Shown here: piece after piece, positions 33,975 through 45,991 of the stretch
Position numbering within the stretch: position 1 is the stretch's first letter
Layout of the letters: each line of letters opens with the position of its first letter
From: Progne subis subis
Lineage: Eukaryota; Chordata; Aves; Passeriformes; Hirundinidae
Assembly (NCBI GenBank): GCA_022316685.1
Contig: JAKJHU010000033.1
Location: 6,233,321-6,297,320, forward strand
DNA length: 64,000 nucleotides
Direction of reading: 5' to 3'
Program-made: the position numbers and the translations under genes
Notes under the pieces: generated by a model
Databases searched by the model: none
Told to the model about the DNA's origin: nothing
Seen by the model: only the letters and a program-made list of their open reading frames with translations

Positions 33975-34972
33975 TATCCTGAAATTTCTCATCACAGGAT
34001 ACCTTTCCAGATATCTGTAGGATTTGTTTTTGTTTTCTCTACGAAAAGAAACTGAAATCTATGCAAGATTAATGAAGATTTTGTTTAGAGGGAGGATAGG
34101 CTTTGTTTAATTCAGTAAACAGTTTTCTTCCTTTGTATATTCTTATAAAGAACTTGGAGGAAATGTTGGAAATAGCACAAGCAAACTGAAATATAAGAAC
34201 ACTATAGCAGCAGCTATATTTAAAGTACAATATGGATGAAGTAACGTATACAAGAAATTCTGATTTCAGGGATGGGAGAAAAGCTTATGTCCACTGAGGT
34301 AACAGTGAGAGATTTTTGGGGTTTTTTGGGGTAGGTTTTCTGGTACTTTGGGTAGAAATGGAGAAGAAAGATATTATTTCCTAAAGAAATCAAATAAGGC
34401 GGAAAATTTCATTTTCCAGTATATTTATCTTGAGTGATCAAAGACTTTAATTGAAACACAGATTCTCTTATTGTCTGAATTTGTATTTTCCTAATTTATG
34501 TTATCCGAGTGGTTTTCTAGGTTAAGTTCTCATTTTATTTATCTTCCTGATTTTTGAAAAATAGCACAATAGCTATAATTCTGTTGGTCTGCTTCTTTCA
34601 TGTTCAGGAATTTGTTTCTTTAAAAATCAGTGCAATTGAGGAATCTCTCTGTTAATAGGGTACATTAGGATACAGTGCTGTAAATGTCTAACACTTTCTT
34701 GATCTCATCTATTTGTTTAATGCTCACCAGGCCTTCCTTGCTATTCCGTTTAAGAGCTCCTGATATTTTTAGTTTCAAGAAGAGAATTCTATTTTCATCA
34801 GCTTTCTGGTTAGCTTGCAGCTGGTCTGTTGCAATTATTGCTAACAGATCTGTGATCCTGAGAAGACAGGATCTGCTCCATAGTCTAGTCACTGGAGAGG
34901 AATGAAATGGCAATTTAAAAAAAGCATCTCGTGGACATCAAGTCCTGGTTTAGGATGCAAGTCCTGATGTAT

Positions 34973-35010
34973 ATGGAAAGCATTGGGAGAGATGGAAAGC
35001 ATTGGGAGAG
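34973..35010 (+). repeat. Two-copy tandem duplication, 19-bp unit
   Basis: ATGGAAAGCATTGGGAGAG occurs twice in exact tandem. Just upstream, AAGTCCTGGTTTAGGATGC and AAGTCCTGATG form a second, looser duplication, so this spot has undergone local slippage or duplication more than once. Confidence 0.9.
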
Positions 35011-35042
35011 ATGGGATGCAGTTGTTCATGTTCAGGAATCTG

Positions 35043-35124
35043 CACAGAATCATTCAGGGTGGAAAAGAACTTTAAGACACCAGGCCTGACCATTACCCAG
35101 CAGTGCCCAGTCCACTACTTCACC
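35043..35124 (-). mobile_element. CR1 LINE 3'-end fragment, antisense
   Basis: CACAGAATCATTCAGGGTGG begins the segment and ACCATTACCCAGCAGTGCCC follows, then CAGTCCACTACTTCACC. This is the inverted extreme 3' end of a CR1 element, whose common bird form reads CAGAATCATAGAAT...GGTTGGAAAAGACCT...CCAACC...CCCAGCACTGCCAAGTCCACC. Only about 80 nt can be matched by eye; it may continue to about 35165. Confidence 0.75.
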
Positions 35125-38100
35125 AGCTTTAGCCCTTTTTCCTGGAATTCCTCTCGTCTTCTCCAGGGCAGCAGAAATTAAGGTGGAATTTCTTTACCTC
35201 AAATTAATGACAAACTTCTCCCCATGTAATTCAGACTGAACTACAGAAGGTATTTCCCTTGGCAGCTGGGTAGCAGGTTTGTTTGGCTGGAGTTGTGGGC
35301 GGCTGGAGAAGGCCATGGCAGGCAGCAGGGAGTGTTCTTGGAAAGCACAGTGTGAAGAGTGCAATAAACACTTTGTGCAGTAAGCACTGATGAGTGTCAC
35401 CCCCATTCCATTCCTAAACACTTGAGCTATCTGTTCAAACATTCCAACTCCTCAGGCTATTTCCCAGTGTTTTTTCCTGTGTGCTGGCCTCACTTGTATG
35501 CTTTTTCTCAAGTTCTCTCATGCTTTAATGGCTCTCTGTGCCCTGAGCCTGTAGTTCCAGTGAACAGTAACTGGGAAGCTGCTGAAAAGTTCAGGAGTAA
35601 CCTTTTTAGATGCGTTTTAGTAAGTGTTTATCCCAGTATCTTGAATGATCCAGATTTGGAGGTGGTGTGTTCCCATGGGAACCTAGGAAAACACTCATTT
35701 TAACTTCTTATTCTTACTAAGATGCTCATCCCAGAGCTACCAGACTTCAGAATTGGGCTACATCCACAGCAAAACATATTCTTGTTAGAAGAAAATACCT
35801 CATGATCCTGGATCTTGATTAGTGACAGTCATGATATCTCAATATTAAGGATGAAAAATGTGTACACAGTATTTCTGAGACTACTGGAGGGGTTAGCACT
35901 GAGATTGCAGCTGAAGCAAATGGTAGTTAATAGGAATTTTATGGTACTTTGGCCAGAAAATGTGCGTGTCTGTGATTTACCATTTAAAATATATCCGTGA
36001 CAGAGATTGAAAGATTTGTCTCATTTTTAATGAGCATTGGTCATGGGGAAAATCCTGATGCAAAAGCTTTGTGTAAAAAAGCAGTCCTGCTTTTTGAGCT
36101 GAGTATTGTCTGTCTTCAGTGTGGACTCGCTGTCTTCAGTCCATGGAAGTGTGGTACCATAGCCTGGCCCTGAGTGTTCCAGCACTGCTTTCAGGAGTTT
36201 GAGAAGGGCTTCAGAATTGGTCTCCCTTTAATGTGTCTGCCTAGCTGGCTGTCTTTCTTCCTTATTTAAATGGTAGGTTTCACTTCAGAATAAATTTCTG
36301 CTGCCAGCAGAGTAAAACTTTGAATAACTCCCCCAATTTTGAGATACCTTAATTTATTTATTTTTTTTTTATTTTAATAGATGGTGAATTTGCTACTCTG
36401 TGCATGAATGGCTCTCCAACTCTAATGAGTAGGGTCATGCTGTTTGCTTGGCAGAGTCAAGGAAGTGAGTTTGCAGTGGTGTTAATTTTATTAAAAAGGC
36501 CTTACAGAAGCAAAGTGAGAGCTGGTGAGGGTGTGACTGCAGTAGACAGCCAGAGGGAAATCACAGAGACAGTGAATGGATTCAGCCAGCCTGGGCAAAA
36601 TTATTGTCCCTATTAAAAAGCAGTCTTTGTTTCTAGTAGCCATGGGTTTAATTCTCTTCTTTGTGAGACCTGATTAAGTAAATCAGCAATGGTTAGAGGC
36701 ATGTGAGCCAAGCAAGTTTATCATGTGAATGCTTGTGTCTGCTCTGGGTGAGGAGATGCCACATCTCTGTCTCTGCCATCAGCTGCTAAGATCATACAGG
36801 TGTAAACAGGCAAAGCAAGAAGTTGGTCATTGGCAGTGGGTGGTTGCAGTGCTCAAGAAGAAAAGGACTATATTGCAAGAAAAACCCCATATTTTGCTAT
36901 TTTTGTTTTGGGGAAGTGTTGGAGACAATGCCAAGGTTCAGAGAAAGTCTTAGCATGGCTGCCTGAGAAACACCTTATGTTTTTGTGATGTGTATAAATG
37001 TCTGGGACTTTAATCCTCGTCCCTCCTCACCTCTAGCCCCAAGAAGTGGTTTAAATCAAAGCTGCAGCCTCTCCCCAACTTCTCCATGCCCCATTGCACC
37101 CCGTGTGCTGTGGATGCTAGAGCAATCCTCTGCTCAGACTCTGGGCTCTAAAGGGGATTGTGTGGCTTGCCCCAGAATGTTTACAGGAACAGAATGAGGA
37201 GGACAAAGAATGAGGCAATTGAAATAGAAACACAAAATGGCCTTCTTCTTACCAGACATGTTCATTTTAGGTTACAGCTCTGTGTCTGGCCTTTCCACTC
37301 TGCATCCCTTTACCTTATCTACTGTCTGAGACAGTTCATCCTAAAAATTCCTTTCTGGGGGCATGTGAGCCTTGGGGCAGTGTGGAGCAAAGAAGCAGTG
37401 TGTTTTCTGGGGGATAGGAAAGCTGGTAACAAAGCAGAACTGAAAAGGATGAGGTGTGTCTGGTCCCTTTCTTACAGTGACCCTTTTGTAAGAAAGACGT
37501 GGTTCTGGATGCTTTAAGTGCCGTTTCCCTGGGACATGGGATTATTTTAGATATTTCAGAATTAAGTACTTCAAAGTCAAATCTGCAGCTGAGTGCATGC
37601 ATTAGAAACAAAATGCATCATTTCACAGATGTCATGCTACTTTTAGTGGCTTCAGAACATGATTTTACAGCTTAAAAGGAAGGGGGGCTAGGAAAGGAAC
37701 AGCAAAAGGTAAATGCGTATTTCACTTATGTTTTTAAAGTAGATGAACTCAGTTTTGGTAATTATGCAAAAAAAGACATCAAGCGTTAAAACGGAGAAAA
37801 AGTAAAGAGAAGGAACACAATTTTTACTGCCTTTTCTGTTTCTTTTAGCATAGAACAATTAGCTTAAATATGCTATTTCAAAGCTTAAGAAGCTTTTATG
37901 TGGAAATGCTTGAGAGATTGTTACTGTGTGCTGATGTGAAAAAAGGCATTTATTTTCATTTCAGCAGTTGAAAAGGTAGTTTTCTGTGATGCCCTTCAAA
38001 AGGCAATGTTTTGTTTTGCTTATATGAAATTGCAGTAAATCCTTGGCATAACTTACTCTCGTGAGTGGTGTGTTCACAGTAAATCATTTCCTGCAGCTGG

Positions 38101-41100
38101 CTGTCCTAGGGATCACAAAACTGTTTCAAGTTCTGCAGATACCTAGAAGGCATTCCCAGTAGAAAGGGAACATTGTGTACAAACACTAAATGTATTTAGA
38201 AAACAGGACTAATTCTCAGTAATCCTTGCTATGCAGATTGCTCTTTTGGTAAAATAACATCTAAGCTGTGTGCAACCTCGCTGCTGCTGTGCTGCGTTGC
38301 TTTGTGCACAGTTTCTTTCTTTATACTCCTAAATTCACAAAGGGCACTGGCAGCCTCTTGATTTCTTGTCCAGGTGATTAATTTCAGCCAGCTGCTGCAT
38401 ACACACAGACATTCCTGGCTTTAACCTCTTCATTTACTTCTAAGGGTTCCCAAGGACGGTGCGGTGCTGGCAGAAGGAGGCGTGTGTTCACCTCATCTGT
38501 CCCAGTCGTAGGCTGGTGTGCAACGTGCTGCTGGTGCAAATAAACTGGAATGTTGAGAGAAGACCCTCTGTCTTATTCTGTTGTCCTCCAGTAAAATATC
38601 AAGAGAGCAACAAAGGACAACAATTTTCCAGTAATCCTCCCTCCAAGTAAGAATCAATGGGAAATGGCAGCGAGATGTATGGGTACAGAGCTAACTTAAA
38701 GCATGTGATTATTTCTTTTGACCTCAGAGAGAGGACTCCTGTCCTGTTTTATTAAATTATGTAAGTTATTACTCACTGAATTAAGTCCTTGTGTGTTTCA
38801 TTTTCACCTATCATGTTTTTTAGGTTTTTTTTTTGGGGGGGGGGGTTTTCCCATTTTAGTAATATGAACTGATGGTTTGAAAAATTGTATTGCTTCTTAC
38901 AGGAGAAAAAAGAGACTAAAATATTAATGGTGTGGCACAACACTTAGAACTGCTACATATTCATTAGACATGGAACAATTCTATTTTCTACTTAAACACA
39001 AAAATTGTCAGAATAGAATTAGTGTTATTTAAAAAAAAAAAAAAGTGTTTGTCTAGGAAATTAATTTCTCCATGGAGTGCTGTTAAAGGCCATGCAGAGT
39101 GGAGAAACCTATTTGGGTGTGTTGGTGATCTGTTTCTAGAGTTAGGAACATTTTTACTGAATTATGTCCTGTATCCCAGCTTTGTCTTTTTTTTTGCTGT
39201 ACCATAGATGCTAATTACTGGAAAGAGCACAGTCATGCAATCCAAGCTGCTGTTCCATCAGTGGAAATAGGGAGTCCACATCCCCACTTTGCTCCCCTGC
39301 CTTAACAAATCCAAGTTGATCCTTCAGAATTTTATAGAAGTGGCCCAGAACTAAGCCATCTGGCCATAGAGAGAAAAATTATTAGGATTTCAGAAGGTGA
39401 AATTTTGTGGAAGCAGAGCATGTTTCGGGGGGAAAGACAGAAAACTCAGCAGGATTGCCTATCCCATGATTCTACATTTTGATCCTGAACATACCACACC
39501 AGAGAGGTTTTCCAAGGAAGTGCATCTTGTAGAAGAGCGTGCAGCTGTTGGATCACGGGAGTAAAGCTCCCACCATTTCTCTGTGGCATTATCAAAGTAA
39601 CTGGGTGAAGTCTCCACCTCTCCTTTGCTGAAGGAGCTCACTGATTGTTTGACTCTCGCATTCCAAGGCCGGTGTCCAAGCTCTTTGTTCAGCTCTTGAA
39701 ATTCTTGCAGTTTTCTGTGACTCTATACACACCAGATGTGATTCAGAGAACATCTTTGACACTCCATTTTTTTTCATTTTCACCTGTTTCATTTAGAGGG
39801 GGGAAAAAAAAAAAAAAAAAAAGGGAATGCCTGGCTGCATCTCCTCTATTTCAGGCACAGACTTTCTGCTTTGTGCCTGTTGTATCAGGTAAACCTGGCA
39901 ATAGGAGATGACATCCCATGAATCTCTCCCTGTGTAAGAAAAACACACTTTTGTCCCACCACTTCTGGAGCATGTGCGTGCTCAGGGGATTTTTTCAGAG
40001 TTGGACAGCTTTTCCCAAGCCCTTCTGCTCCTTGGTCCCTTGGAATCATTTGTCTCTTGCTGCAGCAATCCACTGGTTTCATAACTGGTCTGAGGCTATA
40101 AAGCAAAGTTGCAGTCTAGGGATGCTGCTGACTGTGGTCTGGAAGGGAGGGAAAAAAAAAAAAAAATTGACCAGAAGCAACTAATTGTTGAGTGGCAGGA
40201 ACACCTGAGAGGTCCTGGTAAATCAAGAAAAATGGTTGGTGTCTGAAAACACTGGTGTGGTACAAGGCTGCAAAAAAAAGGGATTCGGCTTTCTGAGTGT
40301 TTTTGTAGCACTTGGCTTTGTTCTTCCTCAGCAATGTAACAGCACTCAGGAAAGTGGGATTATTGATACCCAGTCACACTGTTGCAGGTTTTGGAAAGCT
40401 CAATTGATACAGCATTTGTTTATTTTCTGGCAGACTTTATGTATGTGTAAATCCTTCAGTAAAATGCAGTGGGTCGTCAGCAAAGCTGAAATTCAAACTT
40501 GCTTTCCAGAGAATTCCAGTGCGCTTCCCAAGGAGCAGCTCTGGAGGAGTGAGGGGCTGTGGCTCCATTCCATGGGGTGCAGTCATTGCTGATGAAGGTT
40601 CAGGCATTTTAAGGGAAGGGAGCAGCTGGGAAAAAAAAAAAAGAAATCTTCAGTCTCTGTGTTAGTGTCTTTTATCCTTCAGTGAGAAAAATGTCTTCCA
40701 GTGTTTGTTTGGAGGTAAGGTCAACCCAGTGACTCTTCCATTATATATAACCCAAGCCACAGGCTTCATCTTCCATTCTGGAGATTTATTTGACCCAGAG
40801 AGACCAGTGAGGAGCTGCAGCCAAGGGAAGAAAACACAAAAGTTATTTCTCAAAACTGATGAAATACCAGATGTGTGCCCATACTGGAAGAAATTTTAGG
40901 TTACCGTTACCTGAATTCACTTTGCATAAAGGAATAAGAAACTTTCTGTTATGTCAGCTTGTTTTGTTTCCTGAGATGTTCTCTCATTATGGGGGATTAT
41001 TTTAATTACTGCAATAATTATAATTTAACCCCATTGCTGTGTGCATCCCAGTGTATGACTGCAGAGAGACCTGATTCTTGCCTCTAAAACCTGTCTATAG

Positions 41101-44100
41101 ACTCCAGGGTAAACTGAGGAACTGAGTGGTGAACACAGAGAGCTTCAACCAAGAACAGCCAATCTTGTTATTTTAATGAGTATGAAAATCTTTAAAAAGA
41201 GAGTGAGTATTAAGAATAATTTAAAAGAGGAAAAAATATTTGTGTTTTGAAATGTTTTCTTTGGAAAATAAACCTGTCAGTATTCTCAGGGTTAGAAGGG
41301 AACTTTTCCAAGGCAGGGATTAATGTCTGTTTAGAGAGGAGGATGCTTAGACAAGCTTTTGAATATTCAGTGGGTCAGTGGGTTCAGTGAGCTGCTCAGG
41401 CCTGATTGCCAGCTCAGGGGTTGCTCCTCACAGGCTCCTGCTAAGTCAACAGGATTTAATTTGAGCTTGTGTTTCTGTCATGCCAACTTGGTCAGTTTGT
41501 TGGCTGCTCTGTCAAAGTCACAGCCTGGTGCATCAAGGCTTGAGAGCTGCCACACAGCTGGCTGAGTCCAAGCGATCAACATTAACTCGGTAGGAAAGAT
41601 GCATCGTATGAAGGAACACAAGATGGAGTAGGTGTCAGGTACGCAGGGGAAAAAATGCGAGGAGGAGGGAATTTTTTTGCTCTTTTATTAGAATTTATTT
41701 GGATTTGGTTTACTCAAACTTACATTAGTCCATGCAGTTTATTGCAGGCTGAAAGGAAGGATGAAAAGCTGCAAGTTCACAGAAATTCTCCAGGTCAGAA
41801 CTATCATTGCTAATTGCAGAACTGTCAGAGTCATAAGGTTGTGTCATGTAAAGGCATTTTTGAGTGTTAATATTTACCTACTTGTCTTGTACATCTGAAA
41901 GTTCTTCATCTGCCCAGTTATGCTTCACAGGGCATGAGTCCGGGAAATGTAGGTATTATTGTGCTTTAATTTCATAAGTAAATGGTAGAATCAGGACTGT
42001 TGACTTGTGGCCACAAGGGATGTCAAGCAGAGCTTTAAGGCAATTACTGAGGATTTTAGTTCACTTAGAATAGGATCTGGCTTGTGAATGAGACAGCATT
42101 AATGTGAAACATTAGAGTTCTTTCCCAGACTATGTGTGTGTCACAGCAGACAATGTTTTACCTCTCCATATGTTTCCCAGTTTAAATAGGAAGCCAGACA
42201 GATCACAAGGAGAGGAAATAAGCATCCATGTTCATGGGTGTGAGCTCTTAACAGCAATTAAACTCAACAGATCTCTTAATCAGTCTGAGATTAGCAGTTA
42301 CCTGGATCATGGCTTCTTCCATCAAGCTGATATTCTGCTTGCCATATAATTTAGGATTTGTGTACATATGGTTATTGGAAATATAAATCAGTGCCTTAGG
42401 GCAGGAAATGCAAAAAAATTATAAAATGTATAAAACTATTTTTTTATATTTTGTAGAGTAGTTTTATGTATCTTAAAGCCTCCAGCTTGCATGAGATGAA
42501 GTCAAATTTGATCAAAACAACACGTGCAGCCTGCTGTGTTCCCCTCGCCCCTAAACTAATTATCTGCTTGTCCCTTCATGTAATTAGATCAGTCTTAACC
42601 AGTTCTGCTCAAAATTGTCTGTGTAATGCCCAAATATTTCCTTTGACTTCACTGACATTATTCCAGATTTATACTTGCGTGATGTAGAGCAGAAATCTGC
42701 CCTGGAGAATATGGAACCCCAAAGGCATTCACAAAAGCCATTTTTTAATAACAATACCAAAAGAAGATGTTACAGTTGAATGTCATTTGTCATTGTCTCC
42801 CATTTGCTTGTACCTAGTTATAAAGGAGGAATGCAGGAAAGCTCTCCCATTAGCTGCTAGTTCAAACCTAGTTCAAAAGGAAAGCCCGGTGCCCCCAGGA
42901 ATCTCTTTAGAGCAGCAGGCTGATCTCTGCAGGTCGCTGTTCAGAGTCACTTTAAATCAGCCTGTCCTTTGGCTTTGCTGCTTGCCAGAACCTGTTATCT
43001 GCAATCCTGTGTAACTGGCAACTTTAAAATGTAATCGAGGATGTTATGTTCAAAGCACAGTGCTTTCTGAGAAGGGTTTTGCACTTGATAAAGTCGTCTT
43101 CTGATGCAGCGAGCAATGACCTCTGTCCTATTTTGGGTAAAGGTAAAGCTAACGTGGGAGGCTCTGGCATTCTTTAAATGTCCCAGCTAAATATACTTTT
43201 ATATTTCTGAGGTCAAAAATGCAGATGACATTTCAAAGTCCGGATTTTACCATTTTCTTTATTCTCTAAGTAATTCCTTTTACTCTGCACTACTAAAGGG
43301 GTCCAGGCATAAGGGCTGTTCTTTTATAATGCCACATATTTGTATTGCACCTCTTACCTGGGGATATGAAAATAATTTGCAAATGTTAATTAAGGGTTCC
43401 ACCTCAGTCAAGTGGTAAGGCACTGACAGATTTTCTCTGGGAAAATAATGAGTTAGGAGAAGGTTGGTGAGCAATGCAGGGTCCTGTGTACCACCTCAGC
43501 TTAACCTCTCCTGACTGCTCTGTCTTTGCCCTTCCTTTACCTGCTGCTTTGGTCTGAAGTGGTTTGTGGCCAAAATGCCTTCCCAGTGTGGGTAAAAAAA
43601 GCCTTTATTTAATTTTGTGCTTTAGGAACACCATCACATGAATGGATTTACGCTGGTGGGCTCGAAGTGGTGTTTCTGCTGAGATAGGAGATGTCTGCTC
43701 CATGAGAAGAGCAGCTCCCAGGCCAGCAAAGCTGTGTCACGTCTGCTGTGCAGAGAGTGTGGGTGCTATGGAGCTGTGCCTTCCCTCCCTCACTGCTCCA
43801 TCCCTGTGCCTGCACAGCCTCCTTTCTCCTTGGGGAGGTGAGCTGTGGGTCAGGCCAGGGCTGGGGACACCTGGGAGCAGCTGGTTGAGGTGCCCTCAGC
43901 TCTGCAGCTGCAGAATCCAGGGAGTCTTGGAGCGGCTGGCAGCAAACTGGGCACCTGCAGTTCTGCCTCTGTCTGTGTCCTGGTGTGAGGCTCTGCTCTG
44001 AGAGTGCCTAATGAGCACTGAAAAATGGCCCACTTGCACTGCTGGTATTCCAGCAGACTAAGGAAAACCTTATAATCAGCTCGTGATTAGCAGGTAGTAA

Positions 44101-45965
44101 ATTTTGCTGAGCGGCGAGGAAGGATGGTGAAGGACTGTGTTATTTAAAAATCCCGTCTTGTACCTGCCTCAAACAGCTCTGCTGTGGCCCCACTGCAGCC
44201 TGGGCTGCCTTAGCAGAGGCTGTAGGCACATTTCTGCAGGGGCAGGTTCCCAGGGTGGGAAGACACTGAGCAATTCCCATCTCTGAAGAGGAAACGGGAA
44301 TGAACTCTATCACTCGGCCCTTGCTTGTGGTGCCCTCACTCCCCGGACAGAGCAGCTCATCCACAGCCTTGCAAGCACCTGCTTTTTGTGAAATGTTGAA
44401 CAACTATAGGAGCTGTGATGCCCTGGAGCTTCAGGCTCGGTAAGAAAATGTTAAGAAATTATGGAAATGTTCTGGTGATGAAGGGTAAATGTCAGAGCTG
44501 TTCCATCAGCAGCTGCAGATTCCACTCTTCAGAACATGGACCAGAAACTTCATGGCTGGAAATTTGTTCTTTGGTCCTTACCAACGTCATGGAAGATTCA
44601 TGGTGGGATCTGATCTGAGGACCTTCTCCTGCCTTCTCCCTACCACAGACAGAGATTTAAGGCTTGGAGCAAGTTTATCCATTATCCTGGGGGAAAAGCC
44701 AAAATTTCTTCAAGATTCACTGCCAAGGTTGCAGGATTGTGTCTTCTGTTAGGAAGACTTGATTTAGACTCTGCAGATGGTACCTCCAAGCAGAGGTAAA
44801 AGGTCAGCCTAGCTTAGATCTCTTAGTTCAGGTCCTAACCTATGGCTCCCTCAGCCCTGTCAGATACTGTTGGAAGGTAACTTTTGTTTTTAGGCCAGTG
44901 CAGGAGGAAGGAGAGAGATGTCCAATATGTAGGAACTGCAGAAAGTAAAACTTGTATTTTTCACATGCTCGTGAGTGTGTCTGTGGTTTTGCAGCCAAGG
45001 GAGTTGTGTCCCATGAAGTTCAGGTGATGAGTCTAGATTTTCTGGAGGACAAATTGTTTGGCTTTCATTTTATGCAATATTGGAATTCAGCTAGACTCGG
45101 GGGGGGGGGTTGTGCCTCTTCACAGATATTTGGAAAGTGGAGATGCTGACCCTTGAATTGTACCTAACAGTGCCATTACAGGAGAATCTCTCCTGTCACT
45201 AACTGCTCTATACTGGCCTATTTTCCCCCCAGCAGCTGCACAGCGTGGCACCAGCCGTGTAATTCAAGTCTAAATCTACAGATGTCTGTTAAAGTGCCAG
45301 TTGCACTCTCATGCACTGCTTGTTCTCAAACATGTTAAAGCAGTTAGAAAATAAAGGAGTGGAGGGAAAGTAGGCACAGTAATGTCATAATAAGAGTGGA
45401 AAGCACATTTTCACATCTAGTCACCTAAGAAAAAATATGTTAAAGGATTATGAGAGAATGCTGAAAGCTTGGGGCTGTGGTGCACAGCTCAGAAATTTTA
45501 GAGGGGGAGTGTTCATCCGTGAAGACATTGCCTCCTTCTCACTCTGAAGGGCTGGTGAGCTCAGCCACAGTGCAAGAGATAATCAGTTCTGTGTTCCTTC
45601 TGCATTAGGAATTGTAGTTGAAACCATCAATAACCTGGGATGCAAAGACAATGAGGGGCTTCAAGTGGTGGAGAACAAAAAGCTTCCTGAATTTGAAAAT
45701 CCCAGATGTTAGCATCACAATCCTTTTACTGTCTGTTCCCATGCACTAATTATAGCTAACCTGCTTTGGCAGTAAATATTTTTGACCCTTTCAGGGTGAA
45801 TTCAGTCCCAGGGATCCCCCTCCCTCAGCAGTTTCCTGGTGACCTCTGTAGTGGCAGTGTTAGTTCCCTACCTCAGCATTTTCTTTTTATAATGGGTTAG
45901 AGCTCTCTGGTCTATACTTCACCCTGCTCTACTGTTTCTATACACGTTCTTTATATCTTTTTTTC

Positions 45966-45991
45966 TTTTTTTTTTTTTTTTTTTTTTTTTT
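45966..45991 (+). repeat. Poly(T) run, 26 nt
   Basis: The longest single homopolymer in the window, within a T-rich stretch from about 45955 to 46060. It could be the inverted tail of a retroposed copy, but no body was recognised. Confidence 0.85.

Larger units (their letters stand above)
33601..45965. other. Downstream non-coding DNA, proximal part
   Basis: No gene was recognised. Contains a two-copy tandem repeat at 34973-35010, an antisense CR1 fragment at 35043-35124, and several homopolymers: T10G11 at 38825-38845, A14 at 39031-39044, A19 at 39804-39822, A15 at 40152-40166, A12 at 40631-40642 and G11 at 45099-45109. ORFs are short and unrelated to known families. No CpG-rich promoter was seen. 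Confidence 0.6.
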
